The position numbers were made by a program, and so were the translations under genes. A stretch of DNA of 64,000 nt from Saccoglossus kowalevskii. Taxonomy: Eukaryota; Hemichordata; Enteropneusta; Harrimaniidae. The notes beneath the pieces were generated by a model that ran no database searches, was not told the origin of the DNA, and saw only the letters and a program-made list of their open reading frames with translations. Of the stretch, positions 13,479 to 25,384 are shown piece after piece. How positions within the stretch are numbered: position 1 is the stretch's first letter; every line of letters starts with the position of its first letter. The stretch covers positions 86,712 through 150,711 of the forward strand of contig NW_003152758.1 of the NCBI RefSeq assembly GCF_000003605.2, in the 5' to 3' direction.

Positions 13479-14571
13479 TTGAGCGCAAAACGTGATAATG
13501 AGTTGAAATCCCATCTCAACTTTTGTTTCTCGGCACTTCTTTGTCCCACATAAAACACACGATTGCGCGAGACTTTATCCAAATACCACGTGTCAAGCGC
13601 GTGCCAATTTTAAGTTCTACCTGGCGCATGCGCAAATGCGAAGTCACAATTTCAAACAGTGTTTCAATCGGGGATTTTAAAACTTTCCAATACTGCATGT
13701 TGTAATGAAAATGGTTTAAACAAGATTCACGGTAGAGAACACAGTAGCGCCGTGTTGATATTAGACCATATTTGCGATTAATTTCCGCAAGGCGGCTTCA
13801 TTTATATATGGTACCCGTGGACGCTGCGTTTAATATTCACGATAAATTTTATCTTGGAGAATTCGGATCGGTTTCTCGTTCAGAGTGAATAATAATTAGA
13901 CGAATACCTGCAAGGTAAAAACGACTTTAGCATGTACAGCCAGTTATAATCATGATGCAGCCCAGCGTCTAATAAGTACACTACTTTGTTTTCTGTCGAT
14001 CTCGATACATGGTATGGGGCACAAAACACAAAATTAAATATATCAACACTGGTCAATTGAAAAAAAAAAACTGAATTATTTTTGATATACCACTTTTCCG
14101 CCGAGAACATAAAATAAACACATTCATGGTGATACGACAGTGCATGTCCTGTGTATATGTGTCAGGAAAATGGAGGGCTGCCTATTCAAATGTTAAATAT
14201 GTATCATGTTTTGTTCTGCTTGCAGGTCGGGTCATGCCATTTCCGCCAACATAATGATGACTGGGAATATTTGATGCGGGAGATGAAGTGAAATGCTCGA
14301 TTGACCGCTTACTAAAAGGTGTTTCCACTGTTCAATACAAAATGGCCGGCAATGAGATTGAAATGCAATATTTGTTTCTATAGATACCGGAGGCGTCACC
14401 GCTTGCTGGTGCATTGTGGGTGATTATATGTTCGACTTGAGTGATGTATTGCCTGGTGACTAAGTTGTTGGATTGTTATTGATTCCTGAAAGACCTCGAT
14501 GAACTTGACAATTTGCCTTGCGTACTCGGTAGCTCAACGATATGTGACTGCTGTCATTCTGATCAATTAGC

Positions 14572-14599
14572 TTAAAGCGGGAGGGTCGTCACCTGCGCA
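14572..14599. mobile_element. TTAA MITE, family A, left end only, cut by gap
   Basis: TTAAAGCGGGAGGGTCGTCA then CCTGCGCA is a perfect family A inverted repeat and is followed at once by N. It is the cleanest left end in the window. Whether the copy is whole depends on the missing sequence. Confidence 0.8.
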
Positions 14600-14649
14600 N
14601 NNNNNNNNNNNNNNNNNNNNNNNNNNNNNNNNNNNNNNNNNNNNNNNNN
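14600..14649. other. Assembly gap (50 N) cutting a MITE
   Basis: A run of exactly 50 N, probably a nominal gap of unknown size. It begins immediately after the left inverted repeat of a TTAA MITE, so the missing sequence probably includes the rest of that element. Confidence 0.99.
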
Positions 14650-17600
14650 GGCGAGCTGCATGAGGAGTAAAGGTTGTTTACCATTAGAGATCGTTCTATT
14701 TTTTGGGGGGAAAGTGATAATTCTCGATGATTTTGTATCAAATTAGGCTGAAATCTAAGTCAATTGCGGAAGAAGTGTGAAATGCTTAGACCAGATTCAG
14801 ATTCGATGTAGTTCCCGAGGAAAAGTCTGATAGACTTTCGGGCTTTGTGGGACAATTTTTTTTGTTTTGTAACCCAGGGTTTACAATCACATTGAGCTAG
14901 TAAGGTGACATCAGGAAAAAAACAGCAATATACCATTGAAAAATATTGGATACGAGCGATACGACAAGTAAAATGACTGAAGAACTTGAAGACATGATAT
15001 TCGAAAAACCAAATGCCATACTCTAAAATAATTGGACCCAGTGTTTGGGATTGCAGTAATATTTATCTTTCTAATTTTGAACAGAACCAACAAAACGGGA
15101 GTGATAAGTTGATCTATCAGTTGTTCCTCGGGCGTAGCGCTTCTCTATTTACTCCATTACAATGAGACTCGTCTGGTTTTAAAATTAGAATATATATATA
15201 TAATTTTTAAAATGTGATGAGATTCTTGACAATTAGGTTTGTATTTGAGAAATTGTAAATTGTAATGGCGTTCGTTGCCTCTTAGTCGTACTGTGCAGAT
15301 TGGTGGAATATAATACGAGTATTTGGTTGTACATTGTATTTGCTTATTATCGCGTACACTGGTTACCGTGACCGATCATGTTACTGAAACGCCTAGACTG
15401 TTACAGGCTGACTCTATATAAACAAATAAGCGGTACATGTGTGATTTCCTTTCTGTATCATTGTGCGTTGTTTTATTGAAAGAAATACTCTTTTAGTAGG
15501 TTTTCTTTTACGGTAATACCATCAACTGGTATACCAACGTACGTCCAAGTTGGTAACGTGTGCTCCATTACAATAATTGATTCGCCACTGAACCCGTTAT
15601 ATTTCATTCCCGTGCACGAAATCACTCCTCAGCTCTGCAAGGTGTATTGAGAAGATGGCTTCCACTTGGAAGCGTAATTCGCTTCATGAATATTTCAAAC
15701 CACTAGACGGAGTAGGGGTGTGTTTTATTTTATTTGGAATTCTCTGTATGGCATGCATAACGCGTTATATGACGCAATCAGAGACCACTGAGTCAACATG
15801 CATGCGTGATGCTTAAGATAATTTCCACTTCACCTTACCTATAACTTGCAATGAACACACAACAACAAAAATGAAATTATTCATTCACGAAAAATAATTT
15901 TCATGATCACCTCACGATATGCTAGAAAAGTTGAGACGTGTGTTAATATTATTTTTACGGACTAAATAAAATACCCATAGCAGCCGTGCCCGATTGGTTT
16001 TCCACTCCCCGGACGTCAGCGCCCAGTGTGTGCGCCATATTTTAATCGCTTTTCCATCATGTTCGTTCCAAATCTCTCTAATCACTTTGATGAAAAAAAA
16101 AACGTGTCACGACAATAACTAGGTGCCAGTCCCTCCGATTGTGTATCAAAACAACAAAAACATGTTCATTGCTACGGAAACACGTGACTGTGGACATTTC
16201 GCCATAAGATGTTATTTTAATATTATTGAATTTCTAATTTATTTGGCTTTTTTCAATTAAGTTCGCTACGTGATGTTTCTTGGAATATCACTGAATTCTT
16301 ACACTCGCACTGAAACTCCTCCTCCTCGCGATTAATTTGTTTCTCTTGCAGAGTAAATTTATTATTTGGGGAAGCGAGAATAAAACATCTAACAAGCGGT
16401 ACAATCAGCCTACAAATTACAAGTTTAAAAGCGTCCGATCCGTGCAATGATTTGACTTCCAACGCGAATGCTCCGTACCGCAGAGTCGGTTGAAGCGAAA
16501 AAAAGAACCCCCACTTCGGTGCCTCTGACATGGCACGGCCAACACACTTGTAACAGTGCCCTCGTAGCTTCGCTGTAACATCAGATCCGGCTTGGGGTTA
16601 TTTTGTTGGCGTTATGGCAATCTAGTTACGCTGCATCGAACTGCCCTGGGCCAACAAATGCACACGCGAATCTATATATATATAAACGAATTTCATTCGT
16701 ATCCCATGTTGATCGTGGCGCACAATGTTAGATTGGTATAACACTCGTTGGAAATTTAAAACGCGTAAACGGTATTCAATTTTCACCAAAATATCGGAAT
16801 TGTGTATAATTTCAAGGAATTATACGTCTGTGCGACAAAAGAAAAGATACTCCAGTTACGACAGACTATGGATCACTAAATTAGGGCGAAGCCATTCTCA
16901 AGCAGGGAAGCGTTATATCTGGGTTACCAGTTATGTGTTGCGTCACTGGTGACGTCAGCTGATGGCGACAGTGAAAAATAACGGGAATTGATGGGCAAAT
17001 AGTATGTATAATACGGAAATAGTTTTTCAAACACCTATCCTTCTTTCAACACGTGTACTTCATTTTTTTTGTAAGCGCATTTCCCCCCTCCCAGTAAATC
17101 TATGATCGGTCGGATTATATGTAGATGGCAGGTAAAGCTTTTTTTTGTAAGATGGGCGCTGGATCTGACGCCGCACAATACTCGTCATTAGCGCTGAATA
17201 TTAGAAAGAGAGAAATCTCAAGCGTGAGATCCGTCCTCCTTGTTTACCTATACTCCACCTTGCGTGTATACAGCGATGTTGCCTGGGGGAGCTGTTCAAT
17301 GTAAAAAGCGTAATTTCAGAGTCAGCCTGAATCACGGAGCTGCTGTTTCAAATACGTGTTCCAACTGTGCGAGTGTATTATTTCAAGTCCCCTCTCAATT
17401 TGTAAAATATCACGCATTCGTATTATTGCAATTCATCAATATGTATGCATGAAAAAAATGCGTCCGAGGACGAAAAGCAAAGCCCGAAAGGGTTATGTGT
17501 GCCAGTGCTCCACCGTTGAGACTTCAGCAGCTGCTGTTGTGCTATAAGATCGGCATTTGCCCGTGTATAAAATCTTGAAGCAACGACAGGAAAACGTGTT

Positions 17601-18239
17601 AAGTTGGAATGAAATTACCAAGGAAAATGGGTCAATGTGCTGAAAATATATAAGCACTTGGGTAGCTTTTGGACCTGATTATGTCGATCGTCATAATTTA
17701 CGTCATGATTTAAAAACTGATTTGTGTTGAAATCAATGCCGCAGATCAGTTAGGAAAAATACTTGTATATGCGCATGTCCATACAGTGTCCCGGGATGGG
17801 ATGTAAACACATGTCATTGTTTTCTTCTTTTTTTTTATTTGATTTTTTAATAAATCTTGCTGACCCTTTTCGCTGTAGGCTTTCAGATTTTCTCGGGCGA
17901 ACAGTTCCGTTTAGTATTCCAGTATGGGACATCTGTGAGTGACAGGCCAAATACTCGTCCTTTGTTTGTGTGGGCCAATCACCGCACTGTATCGGGCAGA
18001 TGACACGCTGCCTACAATAGATTGAAAATATTACAATGCGCATACTGTTTACTCTGCCTCGTCATTGTACCGGTGGTTTCCCATTATAGAAGGCAGAGCA
18101 ACTCGCACGCTACCGGCCCATTATAATCAACGGTGTACTCATACGAAGAGTTTCAAAGAACGTGTGGACTACATTCGATCGGGAGGACCTCTCTCTTTCT
18201 CACTCGTACTACCGTCGACCGAGAGTCCCACGAGCCGCT
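14650..18239. other. 5' flank of the NOL4-family gene
   Basis: The sequence upstream of exon 1 presumably holds the promoter and 5' UTR, whose limits cannot be seen. A TGACGTCA site lies at 16950 and a CCAAT box at 17975. No upstream gene is recognised. A non-coding 5' exon could be hidden here. Confidence 0.4.
17975..17979 (+). promoter_or_regulatory. CCAAT box upstream of exon 1
   Basis: GGGCCAATCACC fits the NF-Y consensus (RRCCAATSR) and lies about 265 bp upstream of the start codon of the NOL4-family gene, a plausible distance for a core promoter. TATA-like words occur further up (near 17562 and 17646), but their link to a start site cannot be judged. The transcription start itself is not visible. 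Confidence 0.35.
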
Positions 18240-18500
18240 ATGGAAAACGGACAGTCGAAATCGGACATGTTCGACCAATTTCAGTCGTGGGCGCTTCAAA
18301 ATTACGGGGACAGTGGCAAGACGAAGACTGTGACGAAGAAAAAACATGACCGGATTATACGACTTCTGAACGGCGAGGAAGCTCCGACGACGGAAAATGC
18401 CAAGTTTCGTTTCTGGGTTAAAGCCAAAGGATTTAAACTGGGACCTGGTGACGACGCCGACACGGGGAAAGATTTCCTCTACGTACCAGTGAAAACAACG
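18240..18500 (+). CDS. NOL4: NOL4-family gene, coding exon 1 (N-terminus)
   Basis: This exon encodes residues 1-87 of a nucleolar protein 4 (NOL4/NOL4L) homologue, a nuclear protein family whose biochemical role is poorly defined and which in vertebrates is mainly neural and testicular. The family signature is plain: YGDSGKTKTVT at residues 22-32, a basic KKK..RII..LLNG stretch (33-45), NAKFRFWVKAKGFKLG (53-68) and LYVPVKTT (80-87). ATG 18240 is the first ATG in its frame after an in-frame stop at 18087-18089, and it fits the family N-terminus. The exon ends at ACG followed by donor GTAATG at 18501, in phase 0. The open frame continues about 90 bases into the intron, which is chance read-through. 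NOL4 and NOL4L are vertebrate paralogues; an invertebrate usually has one gene, so the symbol is given at family level. Confidence 0.93.
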
Positions 18501-21500
18501 GTAATGTATAACAACTTATTTTTTCTGTCGCTTGTTTACACACAGAGAGAGATAAATCAGTGTCCCTCTTTAGTTATTACACCGATTTAATATTTATTCA
18601 TCGCTGGCTTGGACGCGTAGCCTGTCGGCCGCCATTTCTCTAACGGGTCATATGCCGGTTACCTTATCCTCGCTGCAGTATGGGGAGCATAAACAAGCAT
18701 GTTGTACAGACTTCTATGGTCGACGCATTATAGCGGCGACTTTCTATATTAGTCTGTATACGCTGGGATCGAGTGTGCTTGGTGACAAGGACCAGGGGAA
18801 TGCTTGGTAAATTTAGGTTATCTGTCGGATCAGTTCCCTAGCGGGGTGGTTTATTTTTTTTATCCATCGCAAGAGAAAGGCTGGTGTAATCACATAGATA
18901 TAACCGCCACGATTGGATTTCTCCGGTATGGCTGTACTCCGATAGAACAGAGTGTCATGCGCTTATATTGTCAACTAAACTAAAACACTGGTCCGGTGTC
19001 TCCCATTGTGTTATTCGCATTGGGATGATTTCTCACCCGTCTTGTTATTGTCTCTATAACAATATTGTTTGCTCAGAAAACTTCCATTATACATTGAAGT
19101 TTAATAAATTACGTCCTTTGTAGTGGTGCATATTTTACCTGTATATTTAAGTAAAAATAAAAAAACTCAATTTTTCGTCCATATGGGACGGCTCTCTTAC
19201 ACGACCGCGCTGTGTAAGGTATTACTATTATTAACCAACCCCACTGGCTTGACATATTCACAAACTGCCAGAATATATCTGACTCCCGTTACAGACAAGT
19301 GTCAGTCCTATAAATACAACATTTTGACAACGGGCCTGCAATTTGTCTTGTAAAATTGGGACCAGGCTGGTAGTGGATTAATACGCGTATTTTGACAGTG
19401 TATTGTGCATCAGTAGTGTTTTTTTTCTTTCCGTGTCCTCTCTCGCCATATGCGAGACTGTCAGTCAAGAGAGCCCAGACCCCCAGTTTCATTCAGAGCT
19501 TCCATATTGTACAATTTCCACACACCATTCGCGGGGTTCGTGTGCACTATGAATATCACGAGCATAATGAAACCACTTTGCTGCAGTGTGCGCGTGACGG
19601 CTAACAACTGCAGCGTCGTGTATGCTTTCTAATTTGTCCCATTTTGGAATACGTCCAATTAACTTAAATTTTAAAATCAGTTGGGATTTCGCGTGAAAGT
19701 TCGATCAATTGAATCATATTTTTTTTTCGCTTTTAGTCATTAATTACCTTCCTACTAATTTTATGTTATGTTATTTTTTACTCAATTTTATATTTTAAGC
19801 CCCAGCTCACAGGGGTGAAGCAAATTGGCCGACGCTTCGGTATTCATCATATTAAAGTCAATTTCTTTCATTTCAACATGCTGTATAAATCGATCGGCGG
19901 GTGAGTATTGACCCAGTACAGTGGCGTAAACAACGTGCGTCTGTCCCGGGACTGCTTTTAATGCGACCTATATAGCAGTCTGGCAAAGTCTTATCCATTA
20001 AAACATCGCATTAACTTCTAGCAATTCGGGCTAGTTCTAATGAGGTCGGTCCCAATATAGATTTTCCAGGAGGCTGTCTGAAACGTACGCAAAGGTGTTA
20101 AGGCCATACATGGCGCCTGTTCCAAAAGACTGTATACAATCGATGTCTTTAATGCTGGTCAACTGATCATCTTCTCTATCTATACCTTTCGTGCAGTTAA
20201 AAACTGGTTTTTAGGGAATGTTCTACACACACACACAAATACAAGGTGTGCATGGGTTTTTTTTCTTGCAACGGACCCAAGGACAAATTCATGTTTTCGT
20301 GATTTAAAGCATTCGTCACTTACAATTACCCCGGGCTGCAATGCTAGAGGACATATCAGACAAGCAAACATCGGTCTTTTAATACTCAAAACGTATACTC
20401 AACCTACTGCGCGTCCCAGAAGAAATTTGTCCAATTTCGGCATGTCATTGTTAATATCGATCTCCGAGTTTGACTAATGTGAAGGCTATGGTGCGTAAGA
20501 AGTTTAGTTAATTTCTTTTCCAGCAATTCCCCCTTCCCTAGAAATCGTTACGAGAAATGTCAAGTACACGACTCGATGTCTTTCTGCATCGGAGGGGGGG
20601 GGGTACCCGTACGCCACTGATGAAGACAGCCCCAATAGCAACACGAATGCTTTTAATGATTCCAATTTTCGAGAAACACGAAAGCTGAGATACACAGATG
20701 CGCGTATTTTGCATTATCGCGGATTGCTTGTGACAAATAAGACGCAAACAATGGCCGGCATCGCTTTCTTTATGGCTTCTCCTTTCGAAAATGTTCCGTA
20801 CATATGGCAAAATTGATTGGTATTTAGTGCATTTCACATCAGCCGTCTATTTATATTGGGATTTCGAGAGAAAGCCACACCGCACGGATGCAGATGAGGT
20901 CTGTTGCTCAAAGCCTATTTTCACACGGGGCAGCTCACGCGGTTTATTTTCACCAACACATTTTAAATAAAAAATTGCAAAAGTCACCGAAAAAAAATCA
21001 ATTAGATTGCTCAGTGCGTGAACACGTACTGTGGGCCTCCACTCAGTTGTTCGGATAAGAAGGCGTTTTCTGCACACTCGTGGCAACTGAGCGAGCCGGC
21101 ATGAACAGCGACTACAAGTGACATCTCTGAAAATGACGTTATTCCTTTCTGAGATCGCCCCTTCAATATCGTGTTTGAATGAAAGTTGCGGACAATGACG
21201 CAAACAATAACATGCCATTGTTCGCGATCATGCTCATAGTACCAGGAAGTGAGCGAATGGGATACGACCCCTCCCTTTTTGTGCTGCCCTTCCCTGTAAG
21301 ATAATGGACGAACCCATCCCATCATGGTTCCAATCTCCATCCTGCAAATTATTCCTGCGAAATCTTTTCACCAAGCACATATTAAGAGTGATCGAAAGCG
21401 AGACTCCCATATTTGCCCCATTCTTTCAAGTCGCGTCATGCATGTTTGAATTTTAATTAATGCGAATTCTTGCATATGGTGGCTGGCTTGTCAAGGTAAT

Positions 21501-23930
21501 GACAGGACGGCGCATCAAATACGGAACTTGGACGTTAAAATTGAACGCATTGGCGCATTCAGCCGACGTTTAAAATTCACCGACTGAATCTATTTTTGTT
21601 TCGCTTTCACATTTTAAGACAGTCGCTCGTTGCGTTTTGAGGAGGAAAGTGGGGGCACATGTCACGTGGTTTTATGCACGTCCCAAGAAGGACGGCACGT
21701 AACCGGGAGCGACAGTTTTCAACTTGTGTCTAAGTGTAGTAAACTGTCATTGTTACCGACACGCTCTATCGCGTGTATTGTTTCATCTATAATTGTACCT
21801 TTTTCGTCAAAAGCCACAGGGAGGCGGTTTTTTGAAAGAGGCGACCCAACAGTACGAGTATGATACTGCGTAGTAAGAGTACAAACAAAAAACATACTAT
21901 CTGCCCGACAGTATATTCAGTCACGGTTGCTATCGGTGTTTTAGGATTTTAATAATTAAATATCCCAGTCTGTGTCGTATTAAAAACTGGGCATTTTTAA
22001 ACAAAACCGTAACAATACATTCTGTAGAATGACATTTCGTGACGGTTCATAGTTTTTTTGTCTGCATGTCAGGTATTCGGAGATATCATGCTGGTGAAAA
22101 AATAATATATTTCCCCTTCTTCATGAATTTTTCATCTGTATCAGCAAGCGTGCTTTTTAAAGTTATACGAAGATTTAAATTACAAGACTGAGTCCCGTCG
22201 GCGCCGCATCGACGGGCGAATGGGACCCTCGGTGACCCCCAACGGGAGTCGCTGCGTCAGTCGTAGTCTGAAATCACGAAGTGGACGGTCAGAGTGATTT
22301 TATTATTTTGCACAAAACAAGTAGCAAATCGAAAACTCGTTCTGCACTATTGTGTTATCCATGATATCATTCCCCATAAACAGAACGTATAAATACTTAA
22401 TTGTAATTTCTTATTTCTTTTTGAGTCGCGTTATCGGACTGCCCGGGAAAAAATGGCGGAAAATCCCTGCAGACGACATCTATAGTTACGCTCGTCATTG
22501 TGTTTGGAGAACACTCCAATGTCGTATAAGAGTAGCTACGGTGCCAACACGGCCTGTGCGATATCGAACCTACCATTTTCAGATATCTTTTATAATTTTT
22601 TTTAATTATCTAGTTGACTCGGGCGTATTATGTTTTCAACTTGGAATGGTTCTAGACGACGGTTAAACCTAAATGAAGCCCTTATAATTCTGGCGTCATG
22701 AGTGAAATTGGCGACAATTTTGTTGTGCTGGCCGTCAGAAGCACGTCCATGCATGCCCCCGCTATCTAGTTAGAGGTAGTTCATTAGAAGCGTAATTGGC
22801 CGGTCGCTGGGATGTTTTCAACCGTGCGCCTAGTTATGGAGTCTTTGTGAAAACCCATAGAGTGATATTAATCAGTGCACGCGATAACGGAGGACTGTGG
22901 CTGTGCCTTTATATTTTAAGGCACGAAGCAGCTAGCTCAATTCTAACGAATTTTCGGAAAATTTTCTAAACTAGTCCCTGTTTTTTGAAGTAATAGTCGA
23001 AATGTTTTTTAATCATGAACCCCGGTTTTCTTCTGACCAATTTTTAATTCAGATATCATGATGTTGCCCCCCCCCCCATACACACATACACACTAGTCTT
23101 ATTTATTTGAAACTTTTTAGCTCAGAAAAATTATAAAAAAAATTGTGCTTTTAATTTACATATTTTACTTGAGAGCTCAGTGTATATTTCACAAACTGCG
23201 ACTCGTATCAATGTATCGACACACAAATCGTAGAAGAAACGAAGTTGAGCACAAATTTAATTTTATAATAATTTTATTTTGTAGCAGAGATGGGAACAGT
23301 TTGCTTCTTCGGTCGTAACACGTCCCATGTACCCAACCTACATCGCTTTTCCCCAATAACGCCATGCTCATTTCGTGACGAGTTCGTTTGATTTTCCTTA
23401 GTCCTCTAAGTAAAATTTATGACAGCAAGGTTAATTTCCCGCGTAAGCTGAGATTGGGTCAATTTATGAAGCCTGCTATATACAGTGAGTTAACATATTG
23501 GTTCATCCGCTGGCAACAAATGAGAAATCCACACTCCGGTATGGCTCGGGTTACCGAGTGCGCAACCGAATTACTGTCAAACGGGACATCTTATTACCAA
23601 CGCATCATTAAAATAAATCTCAACCCGGAAGTGAAGTGTGCGAGATTCCTGTCTGCTCATGCGCACTTTCAATCCGTTCGAAATGTGCTAGTGTAACTAG
23701 TATTTAATGTTGCCAGACGCGTACTAGTACCTCTAATTAACGGTGTGAATAAAAGAAAAATCGATATACCAGACACGCCAAGTCGCGACGCCTTGCAAAA
23801 AACCGTGGCGCGCTTGATTCTGTGCCACTTACTGGGATATTTACAGACATCGATACAATACAAACACATTGCCAACAGTCTGGGAATCGTTATTTATGAA
23901 ATATATGCTAGTTGTTGATTATTTTATTAT

Positions 23931-23949
23931 TGTGTGTGTGTGTGTGTGT
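23931..23949. repeat. TG dinucleotide repeat
   Basis: A perfect short tract in intron 1. Confidence 0.95.
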
Positions 23950-24853
23950 CAGTTTTTGTTCTTTTGTTTTTTCATGCATTATTTTGAATCAGATAAAATA
24001 TCTATATTATACATAGACTTAATCGTGGCTACAGATATAGAATTAGACATTGTATAGTATGTCCACCTAACAACGGAAACGCGTAAACATTATTTTATTG
24101 ACACACATTCACGCGGCATCCCATCAAGCGCGAAGAAAGTATAAGACACATGGCACGTTGTGGACGTCGGTCGATTCCAACGCTAAGATATGTGGAAGAA
24201 TACTTCATATGATGTATCTGGAAAACCTGCCCGACGTAATTATTCATGTTATTAATCTGGAAATGGAAATTCATTATGTCACCAATATTAGGTAAATGAC
24301 CTAAATGAACTATGATTCCGATAATGATAAACTACAAAATCACCGAAAAATCTCAGGCCCATAAATTCAAATAAAATCAATTCAAATATAACTATAAATG
24401 TAAGGCTTTGATTTATTGAGACAGCTAGTCGGTAGTGGCACGTAAGCATCAGGGCGGGCCATGGTAGAAAGATTGGTACGATCACTCACAATGTGTTTTA
24501 TTACTATTCCATTAGTCTCAGACTCCGTTTGTTCGTCGTTGTCGAATCGGCCGGTGATTCAACCTTTCCGTTGACAGATTACCGCCTAATATGATAGGGG
24601 ATCGACCGGACCCGAAATAATGGATGCCGGAGTAGGCGGCGATCGACTTGACATGAAATACTCCGTCGTAATTCTCGCAGATGCATAGCTAAACACACGT
24701 CATCGATCAACAGAACGTAAGAAAAAAATGATAGTTTTATTCAGCTCTCCTTGAAATGGGACACTCGCCGCTGTACACTAGATCAGCCGATCGATCAAGC
24801 TGCATTGAAATTCCACTCTGACTGACTAACTATTGCCACCAGCGTTTCGTTAA

Positions 24854-25132
24854 TCAAAAGTTGATTTTCGCAGAGCTTATTTCATCCCAATACCCCGACT
24901 CTCGCATGGTCACGACCCCCAACTGGACTATTGTTCTCGCGGCGAACAAAAGCGGTGCAACCATTGTATTGTTAGTACTTGTTTCCCTCATCACAGTACT
25001 CAAAAATGAGTTCAGAATGCCACAGTGTTTAGGATGTTCTAGAAAACAGCTTTTCTTCGATAGATTTGTCATCTCTGAGGTCAACAAGACCATTGTGATG
25101 AAGTAACCGATAAACAGTTGGTATACTGTCAT
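24854..25132 (-). other. Unassigned 92-codon open frame, also open on the other strand
   Basis: The ATG-initiated frame opens with MTVYQLF and has a hydrophobic segment (about residues 4-18), then an ordinary mix of residues to a TGA at 24854. Codon use looks unbiased rather than AT-driven. The opposite strand is open over 24861-25106 after an acceptor-like TTGATTTTCGCAG. I recognise no family. It lies in intron 1 of a + strand gene. It could be a small nested gene, an exon fragment of an old insertion, or chance. Confidence 0.15.
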
Positions 25133-25343
25133 GCGTGTGGGGGTTGAAGAACATATACCAAATGCGTCTTTCAAAGACTGGACACAAATTCATTTCTGTC
25201 AGAACGAGTTAACCCCTCCCTCCGATTCGCTCTGAAATCAACGTGTTTTAGTTATAGTGAGTGCTCACATCTACTACTGATATCACGTGATGCCAACATT
25301 TATGGACCATAGCGTGTAACATTTAGATTTATCCTCAGTGTAA

Positions 25344-25384
25344 TTTAACCATGAAGCTATTTCTGTGGTAGCTTCATGGTTTAA
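25344..25384. repeat. Tight hairpin, 16-bp arms, 9-base loop
   Basis: TTTAACCATGAAGCTA pairs with TAGCTTCATGGTTTAA (15 of 16 positions) around the loop TTTCTGTGG. It is shorter than a typical animal miRNA precursor. It lies in intron 1. Confidence 0.75.

Noticed and set aside
13516-13705. Equal-length open frames on both strands, suggesting a palindrome.
   Set aside because: The sequence is not self-complementary; the frames overlap by chance.
17562-17655. TATA-like words GTATAAAAT and ATATATAAG upstream of exon 1.
   Set aside because: Such words are frequent in AT-rich DNA and no initiator or start site can be tied to them.
18501-18590. Continuation of the exon 1 frame into a 30-residue tail.
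   Set aside because: A GT donor at 18501 sits exactly where the family alignment resumes in exon 2 in the same phase; the tail matches nothing in the family.
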